This document shows positions 1-12,500 of a stretch of 64,000 bases of DNA, piece after piece (the first letter of the stretch is position 1; each line of letters starts with the position of its first letter). The position numbers were made by a program, and so were the translations under genes. The notes beneath the pieces are model-generated. The model was not told the origin of the DNA, did no database searches, and was given only the letters and a program-made list of their open reading frames with translations. Origin of the DNA: Euryodendron excelsum (lineage: Eukaryota > Streptophyta > Magnoliopsida > Ericales > Pentaphylacaceae); contig CM065394.1 in NCBI GenBank assembly GCA_033060915.1, positions 29,623,501 to 29,687,500 of the forward strand, in the 5' to 3' direction.

Positions 1-2560
1 CAGTGAGGGCTTATGTTGTAACTTAAGCCTATGGGTGAGACACATGGGATTATTCCCATATGTATCATCTTATATACAATTATGTGCACACAACTCACAT
101 ATGTTCAACCGATTGGGAAGGAAAAGAGAGAGAAGAGGAGAAGAGAAAGACGAGGCAGAAGCTTGAAGAAGATCTTGAAGCAATAAAAGATTTAACCAAG
201 CTTGAAGAAAGGTAAGGTTCTATTTTCTCCTCCAATTGTGTATGTGTATGTATATATCTTTGTGGGTTATGTTGTTGGGTTGTTGTGGGTGACTTTTTGG
301 AGTTCCAAATTGGAGAAGTATAAAGTGTTGTAAGCCCCATTGAAAGATTTGAGAGTTTGGGATTGAAATCCTCAACTTATGCAAATTAGGGCTTGGGTTC
401 CTAAAACCCTAGATCCCTTCGTTTTACTTGTTTAAAGTGTTTCATTTTGTGTTATTGTGGTCTTCTTGGGTCAATCTTTGGACCCTAGAAGCATTGGACG
501 AGTTTGTGAGAGTTTTGATCGAGTTTGGTTTTGGTTTGAGTGAGGTTTGGGAATTTTCGAGTTGAAATTTGGGTTTTTAGCTTTGGAGTTGACTCTTTAG
601 TTTTTGGAGCCGACTCCTTGTTCCAGAGAACTCCCAGATTCATTTTTTCAACTCAGGAGGCGACTCTTTTGCTTTTGAAGCTGACCCTTTTGTCCAGTGA
701 ACTCCTAGATTCATTTCTTCAGCTTAGGAGGCGACTCTTTTGCTTCTGGAGCCGACCCTTTTGTCTAGTGAACTCCTAGATTCATTTCTTCAACTCAGGA
801 GGCGACTCTTTTGCTTTTGGAGCAGACTCTTTTATCCAGTGAACTCCCAGATTTATTTCTTCAGCTCAAGAGGTGACCCTTTAGTCTCTAAAGCTGACCT
901 TTTTGTCCAGTGAACCCCTAGATTCATTTTTTTTGCTCAAGAGCTGACTCCCCGATCTCTAGAGTCGACACTTTTGTCCAGTCCCCGGTTTCACTTTTTA
1001 GCTCAGACACTGTTTTGTAAAATAGGCATAACTTTCTCTAGAAAACTTAGATTGATGCACTGTTTGAAGCATTGGGAAATATACTCATAGAACTTTGTAT
1101 TCATATAACGTTTGTACTCTAATTTTTCACATATTGAAGGATATTAAATTTTGAAGTTGACCCAAAATTCTGTCAGTAACATTCTTCTTCCAAAATTTTG
1201 GCCCATTTTCTATAGGGCATAACTTCTTAATCCGAAATGCGTTTTTAGCCCATGACCTATCAAATTAAAGCCCTTTAAGCCTATTTTCAAATGGAATTAA
1301 CCTACAAGATGAAATCTTCCTTGAGAAGTGGTTGAGATGCAATGAAGGAGTTGACATCTTGGCTTTCATGTTCAAACCTCAACCTTATGTTCTCAATTTA
1401 CGTTGTTGCTTTGCCTTGGAGTCTTGTATTGATATTTCCATACTTCTACGTGCATTTTGTGTAGGAACACCTTTTCTACCACCCATCCTACTGGAGAGAG
1501 GTTAGTAACGATATGTCATGAGTAAAACTTTATTAATTTCCAAATGTTTTAAATTCACTTCCATATCATGCAATGCTTTCCACGCATTTTCAATGCATCA
1601 ATGCTATGTTCAACTACAAATGTCATATTTCAAATGCATGCAAGTTATATTTATGTTATGAATGAAAATCATGGATTATAATGTTTAAATGAAAGAGATG
1701 CTAAGTTTCCAATGTATGGTGCCAACTTGGGTCTTCTCGTGGCGAGACCTTAATCTAGCCCGATAGTCCTACGATAGGGGACAGGAAATAAACTATCTAT
1801 GTTGGGAGACGTCCCTAGCCTAAAGAGCCTTAGCGTGACCTACATGGTTACTATGGAGCCTAACTCATATGTCGAGTTGTAGCACACTTATGTTTTGAAC
1901 TGATAGCTATGATATGTTCACATGTTTTACGACAAGATATGAAATGTTACATCAAGAATAATGTTATGTTGCATCTCTTCTTATGCTACTATGTTTTGAA
2001 ATGTTGAAACATTTCAAATGATGTTTACGTTACCTATGAGTTCTAAGTCTACGCTTTAAATGTTCAAAAGCTTATTTGCTTATGCACAAATGATTATCTA
2101 TCCTTGTACATTGGATATAATTGCTAGTCCCTAATATTTTCTCGCTCATGCATCATTGTTATTCAGTAAGCATTAGCTTACATTCTTTCAAATGATTTTC
2201 AGGTAGCTAATCCGGGAGGCCCTAGAGCGAGGCCATACGTGGATTTTGAGCTACGAGCTATGGGCCTATGTTTTGTATTATGTTTGAGGGCTAAACCCAA
2301 TGTTTTGTAATGATATAATGTTATAACTTCGGTAGACCTTGATTAGGTCCTTATGTATATTATGTTTTGGATTAGGCACAGCTCTATCATGTATGACACG
2401 GATTATATTTCCAGTTATAAAAGTTTCAATTCCGTAAATTTTAAATGAGTATGCACAGGTGATCAACCAGTTTATATAATGCGCTCTCGGGTAGCCTGGC
2501 TACTGGCCAGTCATGTACCCTATATCTGCATTGTCCAGGTTATGGGTTGTGGCAGGACGG
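1..2560 (+). repeat. Retroelement-like repeat region, probably part of an LTR
   Basis: No coding frame of interest is present. The tone is that of a plant LTR: a TATA-like AT stretch near 70-80, purine-rich leader sequence at 118-190, a splice-donor-like AAGGTAAG near 210, a tandem array at 600-1000, then AT-rich U5-like sequence. It ends near 2540-2560 in a GC-rich stretch (GGTTGTGGCAGGACGG). The left edge is outside the window, so neither termini nor target duplications can be checked. A Ty3/gypsy LTR is my best guess, from texture rather than a recognised domain. Confidence 0.4.
600..1000 (+). repeat. Tandem repeat, ~70-bp unit, about six copies
   Basis: The motifs GAGGCGACTCTTTTGCTT and GTGAACTCCTAGATTCATTT recur every ~70 bp (the second near 625, 695, 764, 838 and 908). 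Units diverge toward the right end. The open frame across 540-779 is a by-product of this array and not a gene. Confidence 0.85.
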
Positions 2561-2722
2561 CCCCTCTAAATGATGTATGTACACAGGGAGGAGACAAGTG
2601 TCACCGAGAATATACACTAGAACGATGGACTAAGTCCCCCAATGGAGGAATGTTTGGTACCTCTAAATCCCCTAAATCTGCATCTGTCTACCTCTGCCTA
2701 GTAGAGGCCCTACCATAACTGA

Positions 2723-2962
2723 TCACATGTCTCCTAAGCCCGGGGCCTCATCCTCAGCATCCATCTCTCCCTCAAAGGCCGGCTCAACTAGTGGAAAAGG
2801 GTCAACCGGAGGCATACTCCCTCTCCCACTCTGACTGGAGGAACTCCTGCTCGCTGATCTACAACCGCCTTTAGACTGACTAGAACTACCAACGAAATCT
2901 ATGTGCGCCCCCTTACCGGATCGACATCTTCGCTCAGAACCATCATCACTAGCATTTGCCAT
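2723..2962 (-). pseudogene. 79-codon ORF remnant of unknown function, Ser/Gly-rich N-terminus-like
   Basis: From an ATG at 2962 the minus strand encodes 79 residues beginning MANASDDGSER: a basic, Ser/Arg-rich stretch (SRSSSSQSGRGS) followed by an acidic stretch (EGEMDAEDEAP), then a stop at 2723. Frames beyond the stop are broken. The composition resembles the disordered N-terminus of plant mobile domain proteins, and a PMD pseudogene of the same strand lies at 30.2-31.9 kb, but no PMD motif is visible here. Solo LTR L1 inserted 26 bp upstream of the ATG, so the original upstream DNA now begins at 25253. It may equally be chance coding potential inside a repeat. Confidence 0.3.
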
Positions 2963-5265
2963 CTTGAAAGTCAAATCAAGGTAACAAGTGTAAGCACCCC
3001 ATGTTTGCCCGCTCGGCAATCTCCAATTCGACCGGACTCATATTCAAATTGACATAGATATGTTCAAGTTTAAATACTCAGTTCAATCAATCCATCGCTT
3101 CGCACGCCCGTTGGGCCCAATAGAGGCAAAATGACTAAAAAGCCCTTGTGGCATTGCTCAATCCAATTCCCATGGGCACGTCTCCTTGGAGACAATAAGT
3201 CCCGGTTTCAATCTCAAACTCAACTTCAAGTCCAATTCCAATTCAAATCAAATTTGGCACGTCTTTCAAGAAAGTTGATCCCTCAAGCGATAAGACCATC
3301 TAGTTTGGCACGTTTTTTGAGAAAACTCTTTGGAAAAGTAAGTCCCTTTAAACCGGTCGATCGGGACGAGACCCCAAGTCCCCGATATGGTAGAACGGTC
3401 CACCTTTGGTGCCTGCTAGCCCGCAAAAAAAAAATGTCCGTTATTCAGCACGTCTTTCGAGAAAATTGATTCCTAAGACGATAAGTCCACTTAGAAGCTT
3501 CCTAAGATCAAACAGTCTCTGAAATGAACGCAAATAGTCATAGTGGCCAAAACACTCGTAAACAGGTCGACATTGCAATTTGCCAACAAACCCCCCATGT
3601 CATTGTAAGCACCCCATTTTTTACCGTTCGACAGTCTACGGTCCGTCTAGACTTGTACTTAAGTCAATATGGATGTATTTCAATCGAAATCAACTCTCTA
3701 AGTCTAAATCCCATCTATTCATCGCTTCGAGGGCCTACCAAGCAAAAATGGAGGCAAAATAACCGAAATGCCCTTAAGGGGCATTATCCTTTCTAATTCC
3801 AAATCAGGCACGTCTTTCTGAAGACGAGAAGTCCCCTTTCCAATTCCAAATCAGACACGTCTTTCCGAAGACGGTAAGTCCTCTTTCCAATTCCAACAGG
3901 CACGTCTTTCCGAATGCCGTAAGTCCCCTTTCCAATCTAATAGGTAGGTCTTTCCTAAGACGGTAAGTCCCCTTTCCAATTCTAACAGGCACGTCTTTCC
4001 GAAGACGGTAAGTCCGCTTTCTAATTCTAATTCTAATTCCAATCCCTCTCTCGGGATAATTGATTCCTCGAGACGGTAATCCGGCAAGTTTTTTGAAGAA
4101 AATCTCTTCGGAACGGTAAGTCCCTTTAAACCTGTCGATCGGGACGAGACCCTAAGTCTCCTAGATGGTAGACCGGTCCACCTTTGGTGCCTACTAACCT
4201 GCCAATGTAGAAATGTCCATTTAGGCACGCCTCTCGAGAAAGTTGATTCTCAGGCGCTAAGTCCCTTTAGCAGCTTTTCGAGATCAGGCAGTCTCGGGAA
4301 TGATCGCAAACCGTCAGAGTAACGGAAATACTCGCAAACATCGCAACCGTCAGAGTAGCGAAAATACTCGCAAACAGGTCGATATAGGGAATTGCCAACA
4401 AACCCCTGTATCATGCGACCGCCATCAGAGTGGCGGAAACACTCAAAACTCAGTTCAACACCAATGCCTGCTAGCCCACTTCGATGAAAAATGACCAAAC
4501 TAGCACTAGGGCCCTTTTTCGGCACGTTTCTCAAGAACACATTTGAATCCTCAGAACAGTAAGTCCAACCTTCCAAGATTGTCTTAAAGGCAATCCGGCA
4601 TGATTAGGTGCCTTCTAATCAGTTTCGGACCAATTCCGAGACTTTCCAATCAAGATGACCATTTTGCCCCGAGGCATTCGAATGCCCCTGGGACCACACC
4701 GGCTCTGGGTATTAAATCGATAACCTCCCAAGAATACTTTTTATAGTATTCCCGACTTTCCTTCATCTTTTCGGATCATTCCGAGTCAATTCTGGTGAAC
4801 CCGGTGTAAAATAACCGTTTTGCCCCTGGTGGGCCAGTCACCTTCTCCAACCACACCGGCTCTGGGTATCAAACCGGCAACCTTTGGTAACAATCTAAAT
4901 AATGTTTCCAAATCTCGAATCTTCTTCCAAGATGTTCCGAGTCCATCTCGGCAGCTTTCCGGCCTAATTGACTGTTTTGCCCCTAATGGCCCGGTCAATC
5001 CTTCCAACACATCCTATCTTCATTTTTCAAGTCAAATACCTCCGGGACACTGTTCTAAGTGTTCCTTCCCTTTTTCTAGCCTTCTAGGCCAATCTCGGTC
5101 CCTTGAATCATTCCCGGACTTTTCGGAGTCACTCATAGTGAAGCTAGGCTAAAAATTGCATGGTAGTCACTAGTAAAAGCGCCCAAATCTTACCAAGATA
5201 CGTTGCTTGCCGACTTACAAAGTTTCCTAACTGGCTGGCACCACTAGCAGTGGCGCCAAGCCAAG

Positions 5266-5320
5266 AATAAGAAATGGCCTAGAAGGCTAGAAAAACATTG
5301 GCGCCAGGCCATTTCTTATT
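5266..5320. repeat. 15-bp inverted repeat at the left virus-host junction
   Basis: AATAAGAAATGGCCT at 5266-5280 is the exact reverse complement of AGGCCATTTCTTATT at 5306-5320, with 25 bp between. The right arm is viral terminal sequence (also present at 12723-12738). The left arm abuts host LTR sequence that itself contains AAATGGCC. This looks like foldback or template-switch filler formed at integration. Confidence 0.85.
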
Positions 5321-5344
5321 GGGACTTACAATTACTAAGAACAT

Positions 5345-5358
5345 TGGCTCTGATACCA
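5345..5358 (-). other. tRNA-Met primer-binding site, downstream copy
   Basis: On the minus strand it reads TGGTATCAGAGCCA, the standard Caulimoviridae primer site complementary to the 3' end of initiator tRNA-Met. It follows the leader and marks position 1 of the next genome unit, of which only ~40 bp is present. Confidence 0.95.
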
Positions 5359-6060
5359 TTACTAACCCAGGTAGTAAGTGAAAGCAATTAAAACCGGCCA
5401 ATAAGGCGGTATAATCATAAAATAAAAGAAGATGATTAGTAAGCCTCAACGATTTATAGGCACGCCTAGAGGGTCAACCAGACGTTGTTTGCGGCTTATA
5501 ACAAATAATGAATAATGAAAGCAATTAAAACCAGCCAATAAGGCGGTATAATCATAAAATAAAAGAAGATAATGAACAAGCAGATAATTATTAATACTAG
5601 ATTTTGCAGCATTGAATCTTGAAATTGAAATTGAAGATTGAAAATAAAATTACATAAACAAATTGAAAATTACATAAACATTTGAGGATTACCAGGTAAT
5701 ATCTGGAAATCACTGATACTTGAACTTGAGATCTTGATTACAGAAGAATTCTAGAGAGAGAGAGACAGAGGTTGGACTCAAAACTTGGCCTGCTCTCCAA
5801 ATGGGAGAGTCAGTGCTTAAATAGACAGAAAAGGAAAACCGGAACTGTTGAAATAGTGACGGTTTGTCGGTTGCCAGACCGGAACTGTTGAAACAGGAAC
5901 TGTCGGTGGCCGAAAGTCGTTTGTCTCCTGTGAATAGTGAATAGTGAACAGTAAAAGTCGCTTTTACTGTAGCAATGTTGACTTTTGCTGAAATTTGTAC
6001 TGTAGCATTGTTGACTTTTGCTGAAATTTGTCGGAAGAGCGCCGAAAGTTGATGGCTTGA
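5359..6060 (-). promoter_or_regulatory. Viral promoter and pregenomic RNA leader region
   Basis: This is the ~700-bp noncoding interval between the last ORF and the primer site. The minus strand has a TATA-like CTATTTAAG at about 5816-5824, a CT-rich stretch at 5752-5766 just downstream, then an AT-rich leader. Two ~55-bp direct repeats in the leader (about 5381-5435 and 5516-5571) share the motif CCAATAAGGCGGTATAATCA. Upstream of the TATA, a ~34-bp unit containing TGTTGACTTTTGCTGAAATT is present twice (about 5968-6034). A TGACGG motif lies at 5857-5862. Position relative to ORFs and primer site matches caulimovirid pregenomic promoters. Confidence 0.7.
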
Positions 6061-7404
6061 TCAGTGGGGTGTCTGTCTTGCTTTAATCACTTCCTGTCGA
6101 CTTTTGGAGCGAGTTTTGACTGGAGTGAAAATGCCAAAACAGTCATCTTCATTATCTTGGGCAAGATCTGTAGAAGATACTTGAGAATCTTGATCCGGAT
6201 TGGATGGAGAAGCCTCATCATCGCTATCAGAGAGAGATGATAAGGTTTCAAGCAAGTGTTGGCGAAGTTCCTTCTTGGATTTGGCTGCAGCTAATTGAGG
6301 AATTAATTGGCTACGGTTGAGGAGAAATTGGGGATCAGATGCCATAGCAATGGCTGGGTGTTGTTGGAAGAATTTGTGGACTGTTTGAGAGGTGACAGTT
6401 TGGGCGGCCGGCCAATTATCCCACCATTTGACCTGAAAGCTTCGGGCAAGATAGGAAAAGGAATTTTGAGAAATGATGGTATAGTTCCAAGCACAAATCC
6501 ATGGAATAGAAAATTGAATCATAAAGGGTAAAATGCAGGGGAATTTGGATAAAGCCCGATCAGGTTTGAATTGGGTTTGATAAAGAAGAAATGCTTCATG
6601 GATAGATGGTGGAAAAATTTGAGGGACGGACCCAAAGTGAGTCCACCAGGAGAAGAACCAATTTGGAAAAATGAAAGGAAAGTCCTTTTTGAAGGTAAAC
6701 ATCCAAGAGTGACTAAATTTGGGATTTTGAAAAAAGAAAGTATTGAACCAGGCTTGCTGGTAATCATAATAGTTGAAAGTAGGAGGGTTGAAAACTTCAG
6801 AAAAACGGCGGGGACGGAGAGGATGAGGCCCCCATTGTTCTTGGGTTAAAATTTGGTTAATGTAGACAGTAGAATAGGCAATGTGGGTTTGATCAGGATT
6901 ATAATGATTTTTTAGGGAAATGGAATCAGTTTCAACGAGGATAAATTCATAAAATTGTTGGGTATGTAAATGGGAGATTTGGAGAAAGTGTGTGTTCGGG
7001 GCAAACACTCTAGGAGGAATTTGAAATGGATCCTCATTCCATGTTTGATTTTCCAAAAGAACAATAGTTTGTTCGCATTGAGTTTTGAGAAAATATTTAG
7101 ATTTGACTATGGGGTTATTAGCCACCACAGAAGAAGAAGAAGAAGTGGGGCGAGAAGCCACCACAGAAGAAGCAGTAGAGGGGCGAGGAGCCACCACTTG
7201 TTGTTGTTGGGGAATGGCGGTAGTTTGAGCATAAGTTTGAGATAATTGTTGAGTTTGGTCAATAAGTGTTTGGTTATACCAATCACTGGGAGACATGGGA
7301 GGAAGTGTTTGGAGAGGAATTGGCTTCATGGCATAAGAAGCTTTGGTTTTGGGTTGAGTTTGAGCAGGGGCTTTGCCGGGATCTCGACTGGGTTTAGGAG
7401 GCAT
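6061..7404 (-). CDS. Caulimovirid downstream ORF, 447 codons, function unknown
   Basis: This frame is intact from an ATG at 7404 to a TGA at 6061. Residues ~1-105 are low-complexity and rich in Pro, Gln, Ser and Thr, including a poly-Gln/Val-Ala-Pro segment. The middle (~110-350) is aromatic-rich and looks globular, with many Trp and Phe residues. The C-terminus has an acidic serine cluster (SLSDSDDEASPSNPDQDS) and a basic tail. I see no reverse transcriptase, protease or zinc motif. In Florendovirus an ORF in this position has no assigned role; in other caulimovirid genera the downstream ORF is a transactivator/viroplasmin, but I cannot see that domain here. The ATG lies within the 3' end of the RNase H coding region in another frame. 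It is surprisingly uninterrupted given the damage in the neighbouring ORF. Confidence 0.8.
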   Translation of the reverse strand: MPPKPSRDPGKAPAQTQPKTKASYAMKPIPLQTLPPMSPSDWYNQTLIDQTQQLSQTYAQTTAIPQQQQVVAPRPSTASSVVASRPTSSSSSVVANNPIVKSKYFLKTQCEQTIVLLENQTWNEDPFQIPPRVFAPNTHFLQISHLHTQQFYEFILVETDSISLKNHYNPDQTHIAYSTVYINQILTQEQWGPHPLRPRRFSEVFNPPTFNYYDYQQAWFNTFFFQNPKFSHSWMFTFKKDFPFIFPNWFFSWWTHFGSVPQIFPPSIHEAFLLYQTQFKPDRALSKFPCILPFMIQFSIPWICAWNYTIISQNSFSYLARSFQVKWWDNWPAAQTVTSQTVHKFFQQHPAIAMASDPQFLLNRSQLIPQLAAAKSKKELRQHLLETLSSLSDSDDEASPSNPDQDSQVSSTDLAQDNEDDCFGIFTPVKTRSKSRQEVIKARQTPH

Positions 7405-7466
7405 GGTGTGAATCTCCCTGTAAGAATTCTCGAGTAAGAAAATCTGGAAGTGAATTATCAGTGCCT

Positions 7467-9551
7467 TTAATGTAAAGCGATTTTAAAATCAAAAACAGAA
7501 AGAATAGCTTGCCATCTAGCAAAGATTTGCTTAGAAGCTATATTTTCTACATCTTTAAAAATAATATTTTTGGCAGCTTGACAATCAATACGAAGTAAAA
7601 ATTCTTGATTTAACAAATCACTTTGAAATTTGGAAATACATAAAACAATTGCTAATAATTCGTTTTTAATAGTGCTATAATTCTTTTGAGTAGGATTCCA
7701 GGTACCCGAGGTAAACCTAACTAATTGTTCTTTGTTATTGAGGACTTGTTTAAGAATACCACCATAACCTATATCAGAGGCATCTGTTTCAACTATTTTG
7801 AAAGCAGTAGGATTGGCTAGGGTGAGACAAGGCAGGGTTTGAACGTATTGCTTAAGGGTTTGAACGGTCTTAGTATGTTCATTAGACCAAGCAGGAGGGT
7901 CTTTCTTAAGACGTTGCCTAAGAGGAGCAGCAATTTGACTTAAATTGGGATAAAAGTCAGAGACATAATTGAGACTTCCTAAAAACCTTTGCAATTGATT
8001 TTTATCTTTAATTTCATCAGGAAATTTATTAGCAAATTGGATAGATCTTTCAATAGGGGTAATTGTACCTTGATAAATATAATGTCCTAAGAACCTGACA
8101 CGAGTTTGAAATAAACTAATTTTCTTTGCAGAAAGAACTAAATCAGTGTGTTTAACAATTTTGAAGAATTGTTCAAGATGTGTCCAGTGTTGAATAATAG
8201 AATTAGAAAAAATCAAAACATCATCAATATAAACAATTGTGAATTGAGAATGGGGATTGAAAATATCATTCATAATTTTTTGAAATTCAGAAGGAGCATT
8301 TTTTAAACCGAATGGCATTACATTCCATTCATAATGTCCAAAAGGTAAAGTAAATGCAGTTTTATATCGATCTTGTTCAGCTAATTGAATTTGCCAAAAA
8401 CCAGATTTCATATCAAATTTTGAGAAGATTTTTGCATGACAGAGACGTTGAAGAAGATCTTTTTTATTGGGAATAGGATACCGAATCCATTGAAGGGCAT
8501 CATTTAGAGGTTTATAATTAATTACTAAACGGGGAGCACCTCGTTCAATCTCAGCATTTTTATAAACATAAAAGGCAGCACAACTCCATGGAGATCTACT
8601 AGGGCGAATTAATTTTTTATCAAGTAAATCCTGAATTTCTTTTTTACAATATTCAAAAAGTTCATGGTTCATTTGGATTGGTCGAGCTTTGGTAGGAATT
8701 TTGGCATCAGAAAAATCAGAAGCATAAGGTAAAGTAACAACATGTTTGTGCCTAGACCAGAAAGCATTGGGTACATCAGAACAAACTTCTTGTTGTAATT
8801 TGGTTAAAAATTTACCGATGGCTAATTGTAAAGTACCATTTTGTAGGCTACGTTCAATTTGAGTATTAATTTTTTCTTCTTTTAAAAATAATAAGTGTTT
8901 CTCTTTTCGAATGATAAGATTGAGAGTTTTATGGGAAATAGCAAAATTTTTTAAAGTATTGAGATCTTTGGTACGAGGAGGACTTACAAAGGGGAAAATA
9001 ATTTGATGATTATTAAGAGTAGTAGTGATACCTTTAGTAGTAACTTGAAAGGGTTGTAGAAGACTAAGGAAAGGGGTCCCTAATATAACTTCTCTGGAAA
9101 GGTTTTTGACAAGGACAAAAGGAGTTTTGATACATACATTATTATTGCAAATATGAGCAGTAGAAAGTTTATATTGTATTTGGAGTGGAGTTCCACTAGC
9201 AGTAGAGAGACGTTCACGTGTTTTTTCAAAATATTTAGTAGGGATCAAACCTTCTTGAATACAATTAAGATCTGCACCAGAGTCAAGAAGGGCAATAGTG
9301 TCAAATCTAAATTCTTGATTAACAACAATAGTAATTTTGACATTCCATTTTTGATAAGAGATTTGGGAAAGTAAGAAAATATCTGTAGGATTGGGAATAT
9401 TAGGTTGGCTAGAAGAAGAGGAAGAGTGTTGAAGTAATAACACTTGATTCTTAAGATTATCAAGATCAATTTTGGAAATATTATGTTCAAGTTTTAAATC
9501 ACGTAATTCTTTCTTCACAGAGTTGATTTCAGTTTGTAAGTCTTTGAATAG
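7467..9551 (-). pseudogene. Caulimovirid protease / reverse transcriptase / RNase H region, frame-disrupted
   Basis: The open frame has 694 codons and lacks an early ATG; upstream it is closed by a TAA at 9552-9554. Domains in order are a retropepsin-type aspartic protease with the catalytic DSGA near 9268-9290, a reverse transcriptase with YIDD near 8220-8240, and RNase H with ETDAS near 7772-7795. These enzymes mature the polyprotein and copy pregenomic RNA into DNA. The frame overlaps the end of the upstream capsid frame (stop at 9529) by 23 bases in a different phase, so expression would need a frameshift, or an indel has split one polyprotein. Near 7478 the RNase H C-terminus leaves frame and its conserved end continues in another phase to ~7396. 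Confidence 0.93.
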
Positions 9552-12500
9552 TTATAGGGGAAGACTTAGAAGTTTGATCAAATCTTTTGAGAATATCATT
9601 AAGATTATAAGGGTTATTTAGTAATGAAATATCTTGGGTAGGTTTGTCAGCAGAAGTTAAACTTTGTTTAAGTTGGAGTAAATAATCCTTTTTAACTTGA
9701 GGATCAGAAATTTTATCTATAACATCAAGAAGTAATTCTTGTTCTTTTGTAATAACATTAATAGTACGTGTGGTTGGACATTGACAATTGGTTTTTATAA
9801 TTTGGTCAGGTTCAGGGGAAGAAGAAGAAGTATGAGATTTGTCTTCGTCAGAAGAAGATTGGGATACAATTTCATCTATTTGTAATGCATCATCAGAGAG
9901 GGAAGGATTATCAGAAGCATCAGAGTTTAAGAATAAATGCATAAGTTGTTGTTTAAGTGTTTCATCAATATCTAAGGAATTAATTTTTTGATTCATTCGA
10001 CACTGATTTTTATAATGGCCAATTTTACCACATTTGTAACATGTGGGGACTTTTTTGGTGTGTTTAGAAACATGTTTAGGTTTAGATGGAGAAGTTTTAA
10101 CAGGAAGTTGTGCATGGGGTTTCTGGTAAAAAACATTTGAACTTGGTTTGAGTTTTCGAAAGAATCGTCGTGCAGAAGTAGTGCGAGGTTTACGTCGGGA
10201 AGGGGGTATGATTTGTGTGGTATTTTCAAATCCAAATTGTTGGCAAAATGTACCTAATTCTCGTTTGGAAGTGGCTAAATCCTTTTGTAATTGTTGGTTA
10301 AGTTTGAAGTTGGTACAAAGTTCAAGACCTTGGGTTTGAATGGCATTAATTAAGTCTCCGTAAGTAAGTTGTTCATAAGGGACAACGCCATTGTTGTTTT
10401 CTTTGAGTTTGTCTTTGACTTTTTGAGAAAATAGTTTGGGAAGACCATCTAAAAATTTTTCTTTCCAATGTGTTTGACGGCAATCATCACGTAACATAAC
10501 TTTAGTTAAGAAAACATCTTTATACCAACGGAAATCTTGAAGTTTTGGACATCTAAGATTATTGAGGATTTCAGAGGTAACAGCTTGGACTTTGGAAGGA
10601 CGCCCTAAGAAGTGTCTAGAAATGGAAAAGATAAGGGTACTAACTGCATCCTCAATTGTTTGATTGTCTTCAGTTTTGATGGGTGTACCATTTGAATCAG
10701 TTTTGATTGCAGTAAGGATTTGAGTACGTTCACTAGAGGTGAGAAAATGATCCCACCATCCTTTAAGATGACCAGTAAAACCAGCAACTAAAGCTTGAGC
10801 AACAGCAAAATCAGAAGATTTTTGTTTAGTTTTGTAAGCTAAAGCCACCATTGTCATTTCTTGGAGTTTGTTGAGAATATGATATTCAGTCATACCATCA
10901 AAATTCCATTCATAAATGGTACCACCATGATAAGCAGCTTGAGTGAATTGATTTCTTTCTTCATATTGCATATCAGGAAGAGTAGGACGAGGATAATAAT
11001 TTTTAGTGTTATTGGATTCATAGCGGTTTTGAAATTTCCATTTTTGTTTTTTATTCTGGGTAGCATTAAGTTCTAAAGGTTGGGAATCATTCATGGTTTG
11101 TTCAATCTCTTCAACTTCAGAAAGGGTTGGTTGAGATAAAGTATTAAGAGTTTTAGAAGTAGATGGAGGTGTGTCAGGTGCAGTGACAACACGGAGAACA
11201 TGATCAAGTTGTGCAAGTTTATGATCAATTTGAGAAGAAAAGTCTTGATTACGTAATTCATTTTGAAGATGTGAAGGGACTTCATGTGGTGTAAATAGAG
11301 GGGTTTCAGTAGTGGTGAGTGTAGTGACGTGATCTTTGCTGATAAAGTTTTCTACACGAGTTAATTGGTCACCTATAGTTTTAAGTGTTTGATTTGTAAA
11401 ATTATTTTGTTGTAAAATATTAGAAATATCTTTGGCATTAGGAGGTGAAGTATCAGGCTTAAGTTTGAAAGGGGAGGCAGTAATAATACTAGATCGGTGT
11501 TGAATATGAATTTCTTCTAGAGGGGGATGAATAGAAGGTTTAATAATATCGTTGGAAGTAACCCATTGGTTTTCAGTAGTGGTAATAACATTAAGTTGGT
11601 CAAAATAATTAGAATAATATTCAAACCAATCAAAGAAACTTAAATAAATTTTGTTATTTTGAACAAACTGATAATATTCTTCACGTATAGGAAGGCGAGC
11701 AATTTCATCAAAGGTTTTTAAAAACCAATTCTTCTTTTGTATATTTTGGGGAGAATTAAAATCACGAACTAAAATAGATTTGTCAAAATTAAATTCTTGT
11801 TCTATCATATTTATTTGAGGATCAAGAGGAGGATCTGGAAGCATTTGAGATAGTGTGGGAGATTGGGGAAAATCATCTTGTGTATAAATAGGTTGTGCAA
11901 CATTAGAAGTTGTGACAGATTGTAAGACAGGAGATCTAAAATGCATTGAAGAAGAAGGAACAGAGGAAAAAGAACTCCTAGGTGGGAAAGATTGAAATTG
12001 AGTGCTAGCAGATGATCCAACATCTGAGAATCGTGGTCGAGATGACCCTGCCGTAGTATTGGTGAATTTGATACGAACACTGCCATCAGTGCTTTCATGA
12101 ATATATTCTAAATTTTTGTTTTCTATGGTTGTAGATGGAACTTCATTGTCTAAAGTCCATTCTAATGGGAGATTAACATCTTCCCAGCGTATGGTCTTGG
12201 GAGTACTAATATTGGAGTCACTATTCGTATAAATAAGGAGTGTTTCGCCTTTGGGGCTTGTGATCTTACAACGTGGATCTATAAGTGTAGTCATGGCTTT
12301 GAGGTGAATTCGATAAATAATGGAAAAAGGGATATTGCCTGGTCCTAAGTCATAACCAGAAGTTTTAATTTTAAGTGTGAGGACTTTAAGAATACCAGTA
12401 TCTTGGAGACATACAGCATATCCGGGATAACAATCAAAATGGACAGGCCCACTATAAAGGCTTGTTTCAATTAAACCCAAGGTACTGTTGATAAATGTTG

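Noticed and set aside
2479..2718. 79-codon plus-strand open frame
   Set aside because: Spans the edge of a repeat and a broken minus-strand remnant; no recognisable sequence or start context.
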